This document shows, in pieces, positions 1 to 8,986 of a DNA stretch of 64,000 nucleotides; positions within the stretch are counted from its first letter, which is position 1; each line of letters begins with the position of its first letter. The translations under genes and the position numbers were made by a program. The stretch comes from Sulfuritalea sp. (lineage in GTDB: Bacteria; Pseudomonadota; Gammaproteobacteria; Burkholderiales; Rhodocyclaceae): assembly GCA_023229685.1 (NCBI GenBank), contig JALNYT010000009.1:66330-130329 (forward strand), read 5' to 3'. The notes beneath the pieces were generated by a model. The model was given only the letters and a program-made list of their open reading frames with translations. It ran no database searches and was not told where the DNA came from.

Positions 1-43
1 TGATGGATATTTGAACATATTTTTTTCAACCCGTCCAGACCAT

Positions 44-64
44 GTCTTATATCTTATATAAGAC
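44..64. promoter_or_regulatory. Perfect palindrome upstream of mdh, probable operator
   Basis: GTCTTATAT, a 3-base spacer (CTT) and ATATAAGAC form a perfect 9-bp inverted repeat in an AT-rich stretch about 160 bp before the mdh start. GntR-family regulators of TCA-cycle genes bind palindromes of this size, and such a regulator is often encoded next to mdh in betaproteobacteria, so it may lie just outside the window. The palindrome is seen directly; the identity of the binding protein is inference. Confidence 0.6.
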
Positions 65-224
65 AACAAACACATATTGACACAGCGCAGCACAGGAACT
101 AACATTTGCAGCCACGATCCTGCCGTATCATGCGCGAATTCGCCGCCATGCAGTGCGCCATCAGGTCAGCCCGCTTTCTTGCAGTCTTGTCCAATCGATT
201 CAAATTGATACAGGAGTTCTACAA

Positions 225-1214
225 ATGGCAAAAGCACCCGTTCGTGTTGCAGTGACCGGCGCCGCCGGGCAAATCGGTTATGCCCTGGTTTTTCGCATAG
301 CGGCTGGCGAGATGCTCGGCAAGGATCAGCCCGTGATCCTGCAGATGCTGGAACTGCCGATGGAGAAAGCGCAGGCGGCCCTGAAGGGCGTCATGATGGA
401 ACTCGACGACTGCGCCTTTCCGACACTGGCCGGAATGGTTGGCACCGATGATCCGAAAGTCGCTTTCAAGGACGCCGACTATGCGCTGCTGGTGGGTGCC
501 AAGCCGCGCGGCCCGGGGATGGAGCGCAAGGATCTGCTGATGGAAAACGCCAAGATCTTCATCGAGCAGGGCAAGGCTCTCAACGCCGTGGCCTCGCGTA
601 ACGTGCATGTGCTGGTGGTCGGCAACCCGGCCAACACCAATGCCTATATCGCCATGAAGTCGGCCCCCGATCTGCCGCAGAAGAACTTCACCGCCATGCT
701 GCGCCTCGATCACAATCGTGCCATTTCGCAGCTTGCCACCCGTACCGGCAAGACCGTCGCCGACGTCGAAAAGATGATCGTCTGGGGCAACCACTCCCCC
801 ACCATGTACCCCGATCTGCGCTTCTGCACCGTCGCCGGCGCTGCGGCTCCCGCCGTCGTCAATGACGACACCTGGTACAAGAACGAGTACATCCCAACCG
901 TCGGCAAGCGTGGTGCAGCCATCATCGCCGCGCGTGGCGCGTCGTCTGCCGCGTCGGCTGCCAACGCCGCCATCGGCCACATGCACGATTGGGCGCTCGG
1001 CACCAAGGGCAAGTGGGTCACCATGGGCATCCCTTCCGACGGCAGCTACGGCGTGGCGAAAGACATCATCTACGGCGTACCGGTCACCTGTGAAGCGGGC
1101 GAGTACAAGCGTGTCGAAGGCCTGGCCATCGACGCCTACTCGCGCAGCATGATGGACAAGACGCTCGCCGAACTGCAGGAAGAGCAAGCCGGCGTCGCCA
1201 GTCTGCTCGGCTGA
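225..1214 (+). CDS. mdh: Malate dehydrogenase
   Basis: NAD-dependent malate dehydrogenase (329 aa), interconverting malate and oxaloacetate in the cytoplasmic TCA cycle. The N-terminal Rossmann motif is GAAGQIGYALVFRI, and the substrate/catalytic region contains RLDHNRA and GNHSPTMYPD, as in the long LDH/MDH-superfamily enzymes typical of Proteobacteria outside the enteric group. The start at 225 is chosen because CAGGAG lies 8 bases upstream and the protein then begins MAKAPVRVAV; an in-frame ATG at 153 would add 24 residues that do not look conserved. It is followed by a CoA-ester lyase and acnB on the same strand, so the three probably form a TCA transcription unit. Confidence 0.97.
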   Translation: MAKAPVRVAVTGAAGQIGYALVFRIAAGEMLGKDQPVILQMLELPMEKAQAALKGVMMELDDCAFPTLAGMVGTDDPKVAFKDADYALLVGAKPRGPGMERKDLLMENAKIFIEQGKALNAVASRNVHVLVVGNPANTNAYIAMKSAPDLPQKNFTAMLRLDHNRAISQLATRTGKTVADVEKMIVWGNHSPTMYPDLRFCTVAGAAAPAVVNDDTWYKNEYIPTVGKRGAAIIAARGASSAASAANAAIGHMHDWALGTKGKWVTMGIPSDGSYGVAKDIIYGVPVTCEAGEYKRVEGLAIDAYSRSMMDKTLAELQEEQAGVASLLG

Positions 1215-1259
1215 TGACGGACGGCAGGACGAAGCAGAGCACACCGAGGTCAATTTGAG

Positions 1260-2297
1260 GTGAGCCCACCGCTTCATCCTGCCACCGTTCTTTACCAGGG
1301 GGCCAAGCCTTTTCCGGTGCTCGCCGCCTGCGAGCACTTTGCCGGCTCCGAAAAAACCATTCGCAAGGCGCTGCAACTGCAATCGGAACTGCGCGTCGAT
1401 GAGCGCCCGGTGTTCGACGTCACGGCCGATTGCGAGGATGGCGCACCGGCAGCCCGCGAAGCCGAGCATGCGGGAATGATCGCCGACCTGCTGCTCCATG
1501 CCGACAACCGCTACGGGCGACTTGGCGTGCGCGTCCATGACGTCATGCACCCACACTGGCGCGAAGACATGGAGATTATTGTCGGTCACGCCGGCCGCAA
1601 ACTGGCCTACATGGTCCTGCCCAAGGCGGCCAATGCCGACGATGCACTGACTCAGATCGTCGCCCTCGACGAATTCCGTAGCCTCTATGGCATCGAGCGC
1701 GAAATCCCGGTGCACGTGATGATCGAAACGCCCGGCGCCCTTCACGAAGTGTGGAAGATCGCCGGTCTGCCCCATGTCGAATCGATCGATTTCGGCCTGA
1801 TGGATTTCGTCAGCGCCCATCACGGCGCCATTCCCGGCAGCGCCATGCGATCGCCGGATCAGTTTTCCCATCCGCTGATTACGCGCGCCAAATGCGAAGT
1901 CGCGGCTGCCGCTCTGGGCAACGGCGTAATTCCTTCCCACAACGTGACCACCGAACTCAACGATCCCGATGTCGCGCGCGAGGATGCGCGCCGCGCGCGC
2001 AACGAGTTCGGTTTCCTGCGCATGTGGAGCATCCACCCACGCCAGATCCAGCCGATCGTCGAGGCCATGCGACCTGATTTTGCCGAAGTGACTGAAGCCG
2101 CCGGAATCCTGCTGGCCGCGCAAAATGCCGACTGGGGGCCGATCGCCTGGGAGGGCAAGTTGCACGACCGCGCTTCCTATCGCTACTACTGGGAGTTGCT
2201 GCGCCGGGCTCACGCCACGGGTGCCGCCCTGCCGGCCGAAGCCCGGCATCGCTTCTTCCATGCTGCTGAGCAAATTTCAACTATCGTTTCCCACTGA
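1260..2297 (+). CDS. HpcH/HpaI aldolase family CoA-ester lyase (citrate-lyase beta-like)
   Basis: A 345-aa TIM-barrel lyase of the CitE / malyl-CoA lyase family. Recognisable segments are FDVTADCEDGAP (acidic metal-binding region), VRVHDVMHPHW, MIETPGALHEVWKIA (the conserved glutamate of the family) and SIDFGLMDFVSAHHG. Family members cleave or condense acyl-CoA esters such as malyl-CoA or citramalyl-CoA using Mg2+; the substrate here cannot be read from sequence. The first codon is GTG at 1260 with GAGG upstream, so the exact start is uncertain. The gene lies between mdh and acnB with short gaps, which suggests a role linked to the TCA cycle or glyoxylate metabolism. Confidence 0.85.
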   Translation: MSPPLHPATVLYQGAKPFPVLAACEHFAGSEKTIRKALQLQSELRVDERPVFDVTADCEDGAPAAREAEHAGMIADLLLHADNRYGRLGVRVHDVMHPHWREDMEIIVGHAGRKLAYMVLPKAANADDALTQIVALDEFRSLYGIEREIPVHVMIETPGALHEVWKIAGLPHVESIDFGLMDFVSAHHGAIPGSAMRSPDQFSHPLITRAKCEVAAAALGNGVIPSHNVTTELNDPDVAREDARRARNEFGFLRMWSIHPRQIQPIVEAMRPDFAEVTEAAGILLAAQNADWGPIAWEGKLHDRASYRYYWELLRRAHATGAALPAEARHRFFHAAEQISTIVSH

Positions 2298-2318
2298 TCG
2301 CAAGAAAAGGACCCTCTC

Positions 2319-4904
2319 ATGCTTGAAGCCTATCGCCAGCACGTCGCCGAACGCGGCAACCTTGGTATTCCCGCTCTGCCGCTGACCAAGCAGCAGACCG
2401 AACAACTGGTCGCTCTGCTGATGGCTCCGCCCAAGGGCGAGGAAGCGTTCCTCGTCGACCTGATCACCCATCGCGTTCCGGCCGGCGTGGACGATGCCGC
2501 CAAGATCAAGGCCGAATTCCTGGCAAGAGTCGGCGCTGGCGAGACGGCGTGTCCGCTGATTTCCCGCCAGAAGGCCACCGAGCTGCTCGGCACCATGGTC
2601 GGCGGCTACAACGTCAAGCCCTTGATCGACATGATCGATGATGCGGTGGTCGGCGCCGTCGCTGCCAAGGCACTCAAGTCGACCCTGCTGATGTTCGACT
2701 TCTTCCACGACGTCGCCGAAAAGGCCAAGTCGGGCAGCGCCAACGCCAAGGCCGTAATGCAATCCTGGGCCGATGCCGAGTGGTTTACCCAGCGCCCGGA
2801 CGTGCCGAAAAAGATCAGCGTCACCGTGTTCAAGGTCACCGGCGAAACCAATACCGATGACCTCTCGCCGGCGCCTGACGCCTGGAGCCGTCCGGACATC
2901 CCGCTGCACGCGCTGGCCATGCTGAAGAATGCCCGCGACGGCATTACTCCGGAAAAGCCCGGCGAGCGCGGTCCGATGAAGCTGATCGTCGAACTGCAGA
3001 AGAAGGGCCACCCGGTCGCCTATGTCGGCGATGTGGTCGGCACCGGTTCTTCGCGCAAATCCGCCACCAATTCGGTGCTGTGGTGGACCGGCGACGACAT
3101 TCCCTTCGTTCCCAACAAGCGCTACGGTGGTTTCTGCCTCGGCAGCAAGATCGCGCCGATTTTCTTCAACACCATGGAAGATGCCGGCGCCTTCCCCATC
3201 GAATGCGATGTGGCGCAGATGAACATGGGCGACGTGATCGACATCTATCCCTATGACAGGAAGATCGAGAAGAACGGTGCCGTCGTTTCGAAGTTCGACT
3301 ACAAGTCGGAAGTGCTGCTCGACGAAGTGCGCGCCGGTGGCCGCATCAACCTGATCATCGGCCGCGCGCTCACCACCAAGGCGCGCGACTTCCTCGGCTT
3401 GCCCGCCTCGACGATGTTCCGTCTGCCGCAGCCGCCCGTCGATTCGGGCAAGGGCTATTCGCTGGCGCAGAAAATGGTCGGCCGCGCCTGCGGCATGCCG
3501 GAGGGCAAGGGCGTGCGCCCCGGCACCTACTGCGAACCGAAGATGACCTCGGTCGGCAGCCAGGACACCACCGGCCCGATGACCCGCGACGAACTCAAAG
3601 ACCTCGCTTGCCTGGGCTTCTCGGCCGACCTCGTGATGCAGTCCTTCTGCCACACCGCCGCCTATCCCAAGCTGGTCGACGTCAAGACCCACCGCACCCT
3701 GCCCTCCTTCATCACCGCGCGCGGCGGCATTTCGCTCAAGCCCGGCGATGGCATCATCCATAGCTGGCTCAACCGCCTGCTGTTGCCCGATACCGTCGGC
3801 ACCGGCGGCGACTCGCACACCCGTTTCCCGATCGGCATATCCTTCCCGGCCGGCTCCGGCCTGGTGGCATTTGCCGCCGCCACCGGCGTGATGCCGCTCG
3901 ACATGCCCGAATCGGTGCTGGTGCGCTTCAAGGGCAAACTGCAACCCGGCATCACCCTGCGCGACCTGGTCAATGCGATTCCGCTCTACGCCATCAAGGC
4001 CGGTCTCCTGACCGTGGCCAAGCAGGGCAAGAAGAACATCTTCTCCGGCCGCATCCTCGAAGTCGAAGGCCTGCCCGATCTCAAGGTGGAACAGGCTTTC
4101 GAACTCACCGATGCCTCGGCCGAGCGTTCCGCCGCCGGCTGCGCCGTACGCCTGAACAAGGCACCGATCGTCGAGTACATGCGTTCCAACATCACGCTGA
4201 TGAAGTGGATGATCGCCGAAGGCTACGAAGACAAGCGGGCGCTGGGTCGTCGCGTCAAGGCCATGGAAGCGTGGATCGCCAATGGCACGCTGTTGCAGCC
4301 CGATGCCGATGCCGAATATGCCGCCGTGATCGAGATCGATCTGGCCGATGTCAAGGAGCCGATCCTCGCCTGCCCCAACGATCCGGATGACGTAAAGATT
4401 CTGTCCGAAGTCGCCGGCGAAAAGATCGACGAAGTCTTCATCGGCAGCTGCATGACCAACATCGGCCACTTCCGCGCCGCCGGCAAGGTGCTCGAAGGCA
4501 AGACCGACATCCCCACCCGCCTGTGGATCGCGCCGCCGACCAAGATGGACGCCATGATCCTCAACGAGGAAGGCTATTACGCCATCCTCGGCAAGTCCGG
4601 CGCGCGCATGGAAATGCCGGGCTGCTCGCTGTGCATGGGCAACCAGGCGCAGGTCAGGAAGGGCAGCACGGCGATATCGACCTCCACGCGCAACTTCCCC
4701 AACCGGCTCGGCATCGATACTCGCGTCTATCTGAGTTCCGCCGAACTGGCTGCCGTGACGGCGCTGATGGGCAAGATCCCGACCGTGGCCGAGTACATGG
4801 AGCAGGTCCAGGCGGTGAATGCCAAGGCCGCCGAGGTCTATCGCTACATGAACTTCGACCAGATCGCGGAATTCAAGGAAGTGGCGGATACGGTGACGGT
4901 GTAA
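2319..4904 (+). CDS. acnB: Aconitate hydratase B
   Basis: Bifunctional aconitase / 2-methylisocitrate dehydratase (861 aa), full length for AcnB. It begins with the AcnB-specific HEAT-like domain (about residues 1-160), then the swivel domain with GTGSSRKSATNSV, then the catalytic domains. 4Fe-4S ligand regions are visible in GSCMTNIGHF and GCSLCMGNQAQVRKG near the C-terminus. AcnB catalyses citrate-isocitrate isomerisation and in other bacteria also acts as an iron-responsive mRNA binder. It is the last gene of the mdh cluster and is followed by a strong hairpin terminator. Confidence 0.97.
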   Translation: MLEAYRQHVAERGNLGIPALPLTKQQTEQLVALLMAPPKGEEAFLVDLITHRVPAGVDDAAKIKAEFLARVGAGETACPLISRQKATELLGTMVGGYNVKPLIDMIDDAVVGAVAAKALKSTLLMFDFFHDVAEKAKSGSANAKAVMQSWADAEWFTQRPDVPKKISVTVFKVTGETNTDDLSPAPDAWSRPDIPLHALAMLKNARDGITPEKPGERGPMKLIVELQKKGHPVAYVGDVVGTGSSRKSATNSVLWWTGDDIPFVPNKRYGGFCLGSKIAPIFFNTMEDAGAFPIECDVAQMNMGDVIDIYPYDRKIEKNGAVVSKFDYKSEVLLDEVRAGGRINLIIGRALTTKARDFLGLPASTMFRLPQPPVDSGKGYSLAQKMVGRACGMPEGKGVRPGTYCEPKMTSVGSQDTTGPMTRDELKDLACLGFSADLVMQSFCHTAAYPKLVDVKTHRTLPSFITARGGISLKPGDGIIHSWLNRLLLPDTVGTGGDSHTRFPIGISFPAGSGLVAFAAATGVMPLDMPESVLVRFKGKLQPGITLRDLVNAIPLYAIKAGLLTVAKQGKKNIFSGRILEVEGLPDLKVEQAFELTDASAERSAAGCAVRLNKAPIVEYMRSNITLMKWMIAEGYEDKRALGRRVKAMEAWIANGTLLQPDADAEYAAVIEIDLADVKEPILACPNDPDDVKILSEVAGEKIDEVFIGSCMTNIGHFRAAGKVLEGKTDIPTRLWIAPPTKMDAMILNEEGYYAILGKSGARMEMPGCSLCMGNQAQVRKGSTAISTSTRNFPNRLGIDTRVYLSSAELAAVTALMGKIPTVAEYMEQVQAVNAKAAEVYRYMNFDQIAEFKEVADTVTV

Positions 4905-4941
4905 GCGCTTTAGCTCGGCGTATCATCAGCGCCGACTCTTG

Positions 4942-4975
4942 AAACGCCTCCGTGGATCGCTCCACGGGGGCGTTT
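4942..4975. terminator. Bidirectional intrinsic terminator after acnB
   Basis: A 15-bp stem (one G-U pair) with a 4-base TCGC loop: AAACGCCTCCGTGGA pairs with TCCACGGGGGCGTTT, followed by another T. The A-run on the left arm lets it work from both sides, ending acnB on the plus strand and the GGDEF/EAL gene (stop at 5002) on the minus strand. Confidence 0.85.
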
Positions 4976-5001
4976 TGCCGGGTGCTGGGGCTGCCCCGCG
5001 G

Positions 5002-7314
5002 TCAGACTGCGGGGGCCGCCGCGCGGCCGGATATCCAGTCGCAGAATGCGGACGCCGTCATCGGACGCGCGATGAAATAGCCCTGGCCGATATCGCAGCC
5101 GGCCGCCGCAAGCCAGTTGAGGTCGGCCTCGCTTTCGATACCTTCGGCGACTACCGTGAGGCCAAGCGCATGCCCCAGCGTGATGGTCGAGCGGACGATG
5201 GCCGCGTCTTTGGGCGACGTCGTCAGGGAGCCGATGAAGCTCTGGTCTATCTTGAGCTCATGCACCGGCAGCGACTTGACGTATGACAGCGATGCCTGTC
5301 CGGCACCGTAATCGTCGATCGAGAGCTTGAGCCCGATGGCGGCGAGTTCGGCGAGATGGGACAGCGCCAATGTCGGGTCTTCCATCAGCGCGCTTTCGGT
5401 GATTTCCAGGCACAGCGCGGCCGGGGGCAATTCGTGCGCGGCCAGCAGTTCGCGCATCAGCACCACGAGGTCGGGATTGAGCAGGTCGCGCGCCGAGAGG
5501 TTGGCGGCAAGGACCACCGAAATGCCTCGTTCGCGCCAGTTGGCCGCCTGCGCGGCGACTTCCCCCAGCAACCAGGGCGTGATCTCGCGGATGAAGCCGG
5601 TCTGCTCCGCAAACGGAATGAAGCGCCCGGGCGGCATCAGGCCGCGTTCGGGATGCTGCCAGCGCAACAGGGCCTCGGCACCGACCACGCGGTTGGAGCC
5701 GAGGGCCAGCTTCGGTTGATAGTGAAGGACAAACTCGCGCCGATCCAGCGCCTGGCGCATTTCGCCGATCATTGACAACTCTTCCGGCGGCGGGCCTTCG
5801 CCGACCTCCCCGGCCAGCGCATATCCGGACTGGCGGCGCTTGGCCGAGTACATCGCCACCTCCGCGCGCCGCAACAGCGCATCCATGTCGCGGCCGTCGG
5901 CGGGACGAAAGGCGATGCCGAGACTGCCGCCGACATCGAGTTTCTGGCCGTCGAGTTCGATCGGTTCGCGCAACGCTGCCAACAGGCGTGTCGCGAAGTC
6001 GCGCGCCGAAAGTTCGTCGACGCCTTCGACGACGAAGGCAAACTCGTCGCCCCACAAGCGCGCCAGCATGCCGCGCGGCGGCATCACGCCGGCGAGCCGG
6101 GCGCCGACCTGCTGCAGCAGGCGGTCACCGACCGGATGGCCCAGCGCGTCATTGATCGGCGCGAAGCGATCGAGGCCGAGCACGGCGACCATAGCCGCGG
6201 CTTCCGGATCGAGGCCGGCCAGACGCTCTGCCAGCCGGGTGCGGTTGGGCAGGCCGGTGAGGGTGTCCTCGTACGCCAGGCGCATTATCTTGTTCTCGCG
6301 CGAGGCGATACCGGTGCGCATGCTTTCGAAGCCGGCGGCAAGCTGGCCGATCTCGTCCGGCGCAGTGACCGCCACGGCTTCACTGTAGTCGCCGACCTCG
6401 ATGCGTTGTGCCGCCCTGGCCAGGGCCTTGACCGGGCCGGCGATGCGCCGCGCCAGGCCGAAGCTGCCGATCACGAACAGTGCGATGCCGGCCCCGGCGA
6501 TTATTTCCAGGGCATGTTCGAGTTCGCGAAACACGGCTTCGCTGTGCTCCAGCGAGTGCAGCAACAAGACGCGCGCCTGCGGCCCGAACGGCAGGGCGAC
6601 GGCGTGGTAGTTGCGGCCATCGAGCGTGAGCTGCCGCGGTTGTTCGCTCAGCGCCGTCGATTGCTGCTTTTCCAAAGCGCTGCGCAGCGTCGGCGACAGC
6701 GAACTGGCGCGGACGCCGCCGGTCGCCACCACGCTGACATCGAGGCCGCTGCCGCGCGCCACCTCGGATGCCCAGGCATCCTCCACCGGAAAACCCATGA
6801 CCACCCAGGCGGTTCGGATCGGCGCCAGGATCGGCACCACCACGATCTCGTAGAGCAAACCATCCTCCATCAGCGCGACGTCGCCGCTGCGTCCGCTGCT
6901 TTCCGCAGCGCGCAGCAGATCGCTGAACGGAAACGGGCGCGCCGGTTTGCCGGGACGCTGGGTGTCGACAATCACCTCTCCGCTCAGGGAAAGCACCATC
7001 ATGACGCGGGCTCCGATACGCGAGCCATGGTTGCGCAATACCGAGAGCACGGTGGCGCGGTCCTGCGTGGCGATGGCCTCGCGAAAACTGAAATCCCCCG
7101 AAAGCACGCTCGCCGCCAGTTCGAGTTGCCTTCGATCGCGGTCGATCATGTTGCTGACGTTGCGCGCCCCGGCGCTTAGCTGGCGTTCCGATTCCGTCGC
7201 AATGATGGCCTCGCCGCTGCGCGCCACGATGAGCAGCATCAGCAGCATCACGACCACCAGCAAGCCGACAAAGACAACAGCGATGCGTCGTTCGAGAGTC
7301 CGGAACAGGATCAT
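5002..7314 (-). CDS. Membrane sensor GGDEF/EAL protein (degenerate GGDEF)
   Basis: A 770-aa c-di-GMP turnover protein. Residues ~10-30 are a first membrane helix, followed by a periplasmic CACHE-like sensor region to ~265, a second helix (IIAGAGIALFVIGSFGLA), a HAMP segment (~290-340), a GGDEF domain (~345-500) and an EAL domain (~515-765). The GGDEF signature reads LWGDEF, so the first glycine is tryptophan and cyclase activity is doubtful. The EAL domain keeps AEALLRW, LEITESALM, DDYGAGQ, LKIDQSF and AEGIE, so phosphodiesterase activity is likely. The start codon lies 3 bases after the stop of the cupredoxin-like gene, indicating translational coupling. Confidence 0.93.
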   Translation of the reverse strand: MILFRTLERRIAVVFVGLLVVVMLLMLLIVARSGEAIIATESERQLSAGARNVSNMIDRDRRQLELAASVLSGDFSFREAIATQDRATVLSVLRNHGSRIGARVMMVLSLSGEVIVDTQRPGKPARPFPFSDLLRAAESSGRSGDVALMEDGLLYEIVVVPILAPIRTAWVVMGFPVEDAWASEVARGSGLDVSVVATGGVRASSLSPTLRSALEKQQSTALSEQPRQLTLDGRNYHAVALPFGPQARVLLLHSLEHSEAVFRELEHALEIIAGAGIALFVIGSFGLARRIAGPVKALARAAQRIEVGDYSEAVAVTAPDEIGQLAAGFESMRTGIASRENKIMRLAYEDTLTGLPNRTRLAERLAGLDPEAAAMVAVLGLDRFAPINDALGHPVGDRLLQQVGARLAGVMPPRGMLARLWGDEFAFVVEGVDELSARDFATRLLAALREPIELDGQKLDVGGSLGIAFRPADGRDMDALLRRAEVAMYSAKRRQSGYALAGEVGEGPPPEELSMIGEMRQALDRREFVLHYQPKLALGSNRVVGAEALLRWQHPERGLMPPGRFIPFAEQTGFIREITPWLLGEVAAQAANWRERGISVVLAANLSARDLLNPDLVVLMRELLAAHELPPAALCLEITESALMEDPTLALSHLAELAAIGLKLSIDDYGAGQASLSYVKSLPVHELKIDQSFIGSLTTSPKDAAIVRSTITLGHALGLTVVAEGIESEADLNWLAAAGCDIGQGYFIARPMTASAFCDWISGRAAAPAV

Positions 7315-7317
7315 CGC

Positions 7318-7983
7318 TCAATAGCCGCCGGCGTCCAGCGGAGGCTTCTTGACGATGACACGCGGCGCCACCTCGAGCTTGAGATCGAGATGGCGCGAAG
7401 CGCGACGCAGATCGACCTCGATGTCGGCGGCGGCCCCCTTCTGGCGCGGATGCCAGAGGCGCAGGCGATAGGCCCCCGGCGGCACACGGTCGATTCGCGC
7501 CACGCCGTCGGCACCGGTTTTCGCGAACCAGGGCGTATCGACCACCAGCACATGGGCCTCCATCCAGTCGTGGATGTTGCAGCCGAGCGCGACTTCTCCG
7601 GGCTGGTCGAAAACCACCGGATTGGCGGGTTTTCCGGCATACAGCTTGATCTCGAAGACCTTCGCCGGCGAGAAGGAATACACGTGGTGTTTGAAGGGAT
7701 CGCGGTTGGGGAAATCCACCGCCGTACCCTTCTGGACGATGGTCAGGTAGGGAACGAAATCACGATCGCGCTGCTCGATGGTCGCGCGTCCATGCGACTG
7801 GGGTGGCGTCCCGTTCACGGGATCGAGCACGACGGCAGCATCCTCGACCGGCGTCCCCGCCGGCGTCCTGACCCGTAATGTCAGGCTCGCCGCCCCCGCG
7901 CTGCAGGCCCACCCCAGGACCAGCGCCGCCAGGGCCAGGCGCGGCGTCAGTCGGCCAGTTTGATGGCCGGCGCGATCTGCCAT
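7318..7983 (-). CDS. Exported cupredoxin-like protein (methylamine-utilisation-protein-like)
   Basis: About 221 aa with an N-terminal signal peptide (hydrophobic core LALAALVLGWACSAGA). The mature part starts with a carboxypeptidase-regulatory-like beta domain, then a plastocyanin-like segment with KHHVYSF, GCNIHDWM and DTPWFAKT. The His, Cys, His and Met of a type-1 copper site are all present in the expected order. Proteins of this type are often annotated methylamine utilisation protein, without direct evidence for that role. The ATG at 7983 overlaps the upstream NTF2-like gene by 37 bases, so the start may be later. It probably forms an operon with the c-di-GMP protein downstream. Confidence 0.75.
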   Translation of the reverse strand: MADRAGHQTGRLTPRLALAALVLGWACSAGAASLTLRVRTPAGTPVEDAAVVLDPVNGTPPQSHGRATIEQRDRDFVPYLTIVQKGTAVDFPNRDPFKHHVYSFSPAKVFEIKLYAGKPANPVVFDQPGEVALGCNIHDWMEAHVLVVDTPWFAKTGADGVARIDRVPPGAYRLRLWHPRQKGAAADIEVDLRRASRHLDLKLEVAPRVIVKKPPLDAGGY

Positions 7984-8375
7984 ATTTCGGTAGTCAGCAT
8001 GCCGTCGCGATAAACCAGCCCGTGCCACGCCTTGAGCGGCGTCTTGCCGCCGTATTCGGCCTCGGCTTCGAGCGACACGCCTTTCGGGTTGGCGCGGCCG
8101 ACAAGCTTGCCGGTGCGCGCCGGACGCGGTTGTCCGTCGTTGGCCGCGACGAATTTCTTCCACACCTCGCGAATCTCTGCCTTGCCGCGATAGCGGCCGT
8201 CGAGCGGCCCGCCCACCCAGTCCATGTAGGCATCGTCCGCGTAGTCGGCCATCAGCGCCTCGACATTGCCCGCCGCAATCGCCTTCAGGTGGGCATCGGC
8301 CTTCCTCTCGTCGAGCGGACCCGCCAGGGCCGCAGCGGAAACCGCACAGCACAGCAGCGTCAGCATGCGTTTCAT
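7947..8375 (-). CDS. Exported NTF2-like (SnoaL-type) domain protein
   Basis: A 142-aa protein starting MKRMLTLLCCAVSAAALAG, a clear signal peptide. The mature part has an NTF2/SnoaL-like alpha+beta cone pattern: a first helix with HLKAIAAGNVEALMADYADDAYMD and later strands around EIWQIAPA. Such folds serve as small-molecule-binding or polyketide-cyclase-like domains; the function here is unknown. The start at 8375 is supported by an AGGAGA ribosome-binding site. It is the first gene of a three-gene minus-strand unit with the cupredoxin-like and GGDEF/EAL proteins. Confidence 0.75.
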   Translation of the reverse strand: MKRMLTLLCCAVSAAALAGPLDERKADAHLKAIAAGNVEALMADYADDAYMDWVGGPLDGRYRGKAEIREVWKKFVAANDGQPRPARTGKLVGRANPKGVSLEAEAEYGGKTPLKAWHGLVYRDGMLTTEIWQIAPAIKLAD

Positions 8376-8669
8376 CACGAATCTCCTTTCGCAGCCGCTT
8401 TCAGGCCGCAAACATATTCCAGACAAGTCCCGTTTTCGCTACCACGGGCAGGCCGTCACTACGCTGTTGGGCCCACCGCTGCTGCATAGTATGCACTCTT
8501 GCCCGCCGCATCAAGACCACGTGATGCGAGTGTTGCAGATTCATCACGATGCGCTGCTCATGGTGCCCTGCAGGAAGCGCTCCCGACGGCAAATCGCCGG
8601 CGGTGCTTTTCTCTGGGACAATTCGATCTCGCCCGCTTCACCCAAGTTCGCACCACCCCTCCGAACCTC

Positions 8670-8888
8670 ATGCACGCCGAAGATCTGCAACTGCTCGTCA
8701 CCCGCGAAATGCCCTTTGGCAAGTACAAGGGGCGGCTGATCGCTGACTTGCCCGGCAACTACCTGAACTGGTTTGCCCGCGAAGGCTTTCCTTCCGGGGA
8801 AATAGGCCGCTTGCTGGCGCTGATGCAGGAGATTGATCACAATGGCCTGAATCACTTGCTGGCGCCACTGCGCGCCGGCAAGCGCTAA
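8670..8888 (+). CDS. DUF3820 family small protein
   Basis: A 72-aa protein with the DUF3820 signature MPFGKYKGRLIADLP followed by NYLNWFAREGFPSGEIGRLL. The family is small and sometimes labelled as a putative quorum-regulated factor; its biochemical role is not established. The start MHAEDLQLL at 8670 gives the usual family length; the longer in-frame extension upstream looks non-coding. It stands alone between the divergent NTF2-like gene and the ECF sigma operon. Confidence 0.8.
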   Translation: MHAEDLQLLVTREMPFGKYKGRLIADLPGNYLNWFAREGFPSGEIGRLLALMQEIDHNGLNHLLAPLRAGKR

Positions 8889-8926
8889 AGGTCTCTTCCG
8901 GAAAATCCCGCGGAGAAGTGGGCGAT

Positions 8927-8954
8927 GGAACTTTCTCGCCGCCCGTTCGTTCAA
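8927..8954 (+). promoter_or_regulatory. ECF-type promoter in front of the sigma factor operon
   Basis: GGAACTT (8927-8933) is followed by a 16-base spacer and TTCAA (8950-8954), which fits RpoE-like ECF promoters. The same layout occurs at 10494-10521. Flanking bases are also similar (GATGGAAC before and CCATTCG/CCGTTCG at the end of the spacer). It lies about 32 bases before the sigma gene, consistent with autoregulation. Confidence 0.7.
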
Positions 8955-8986
8955 TCAGGACAGTACACAGGGAGCGAATGAACTGA

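Noticed and set aside
219..2273. Long minus-strand open frame across mdh and the CoA-ester lyase
   Set aside because: It is the antisense shadow of two clear plus-strand genes in GC-rich DNA; its translation shows no recognisable domain.
2277..4469. Long minus-strand open frame across acnB
   Set aside because: Antisense shadow of acnB with low-complexity Gly/His-rich translation and no domain.
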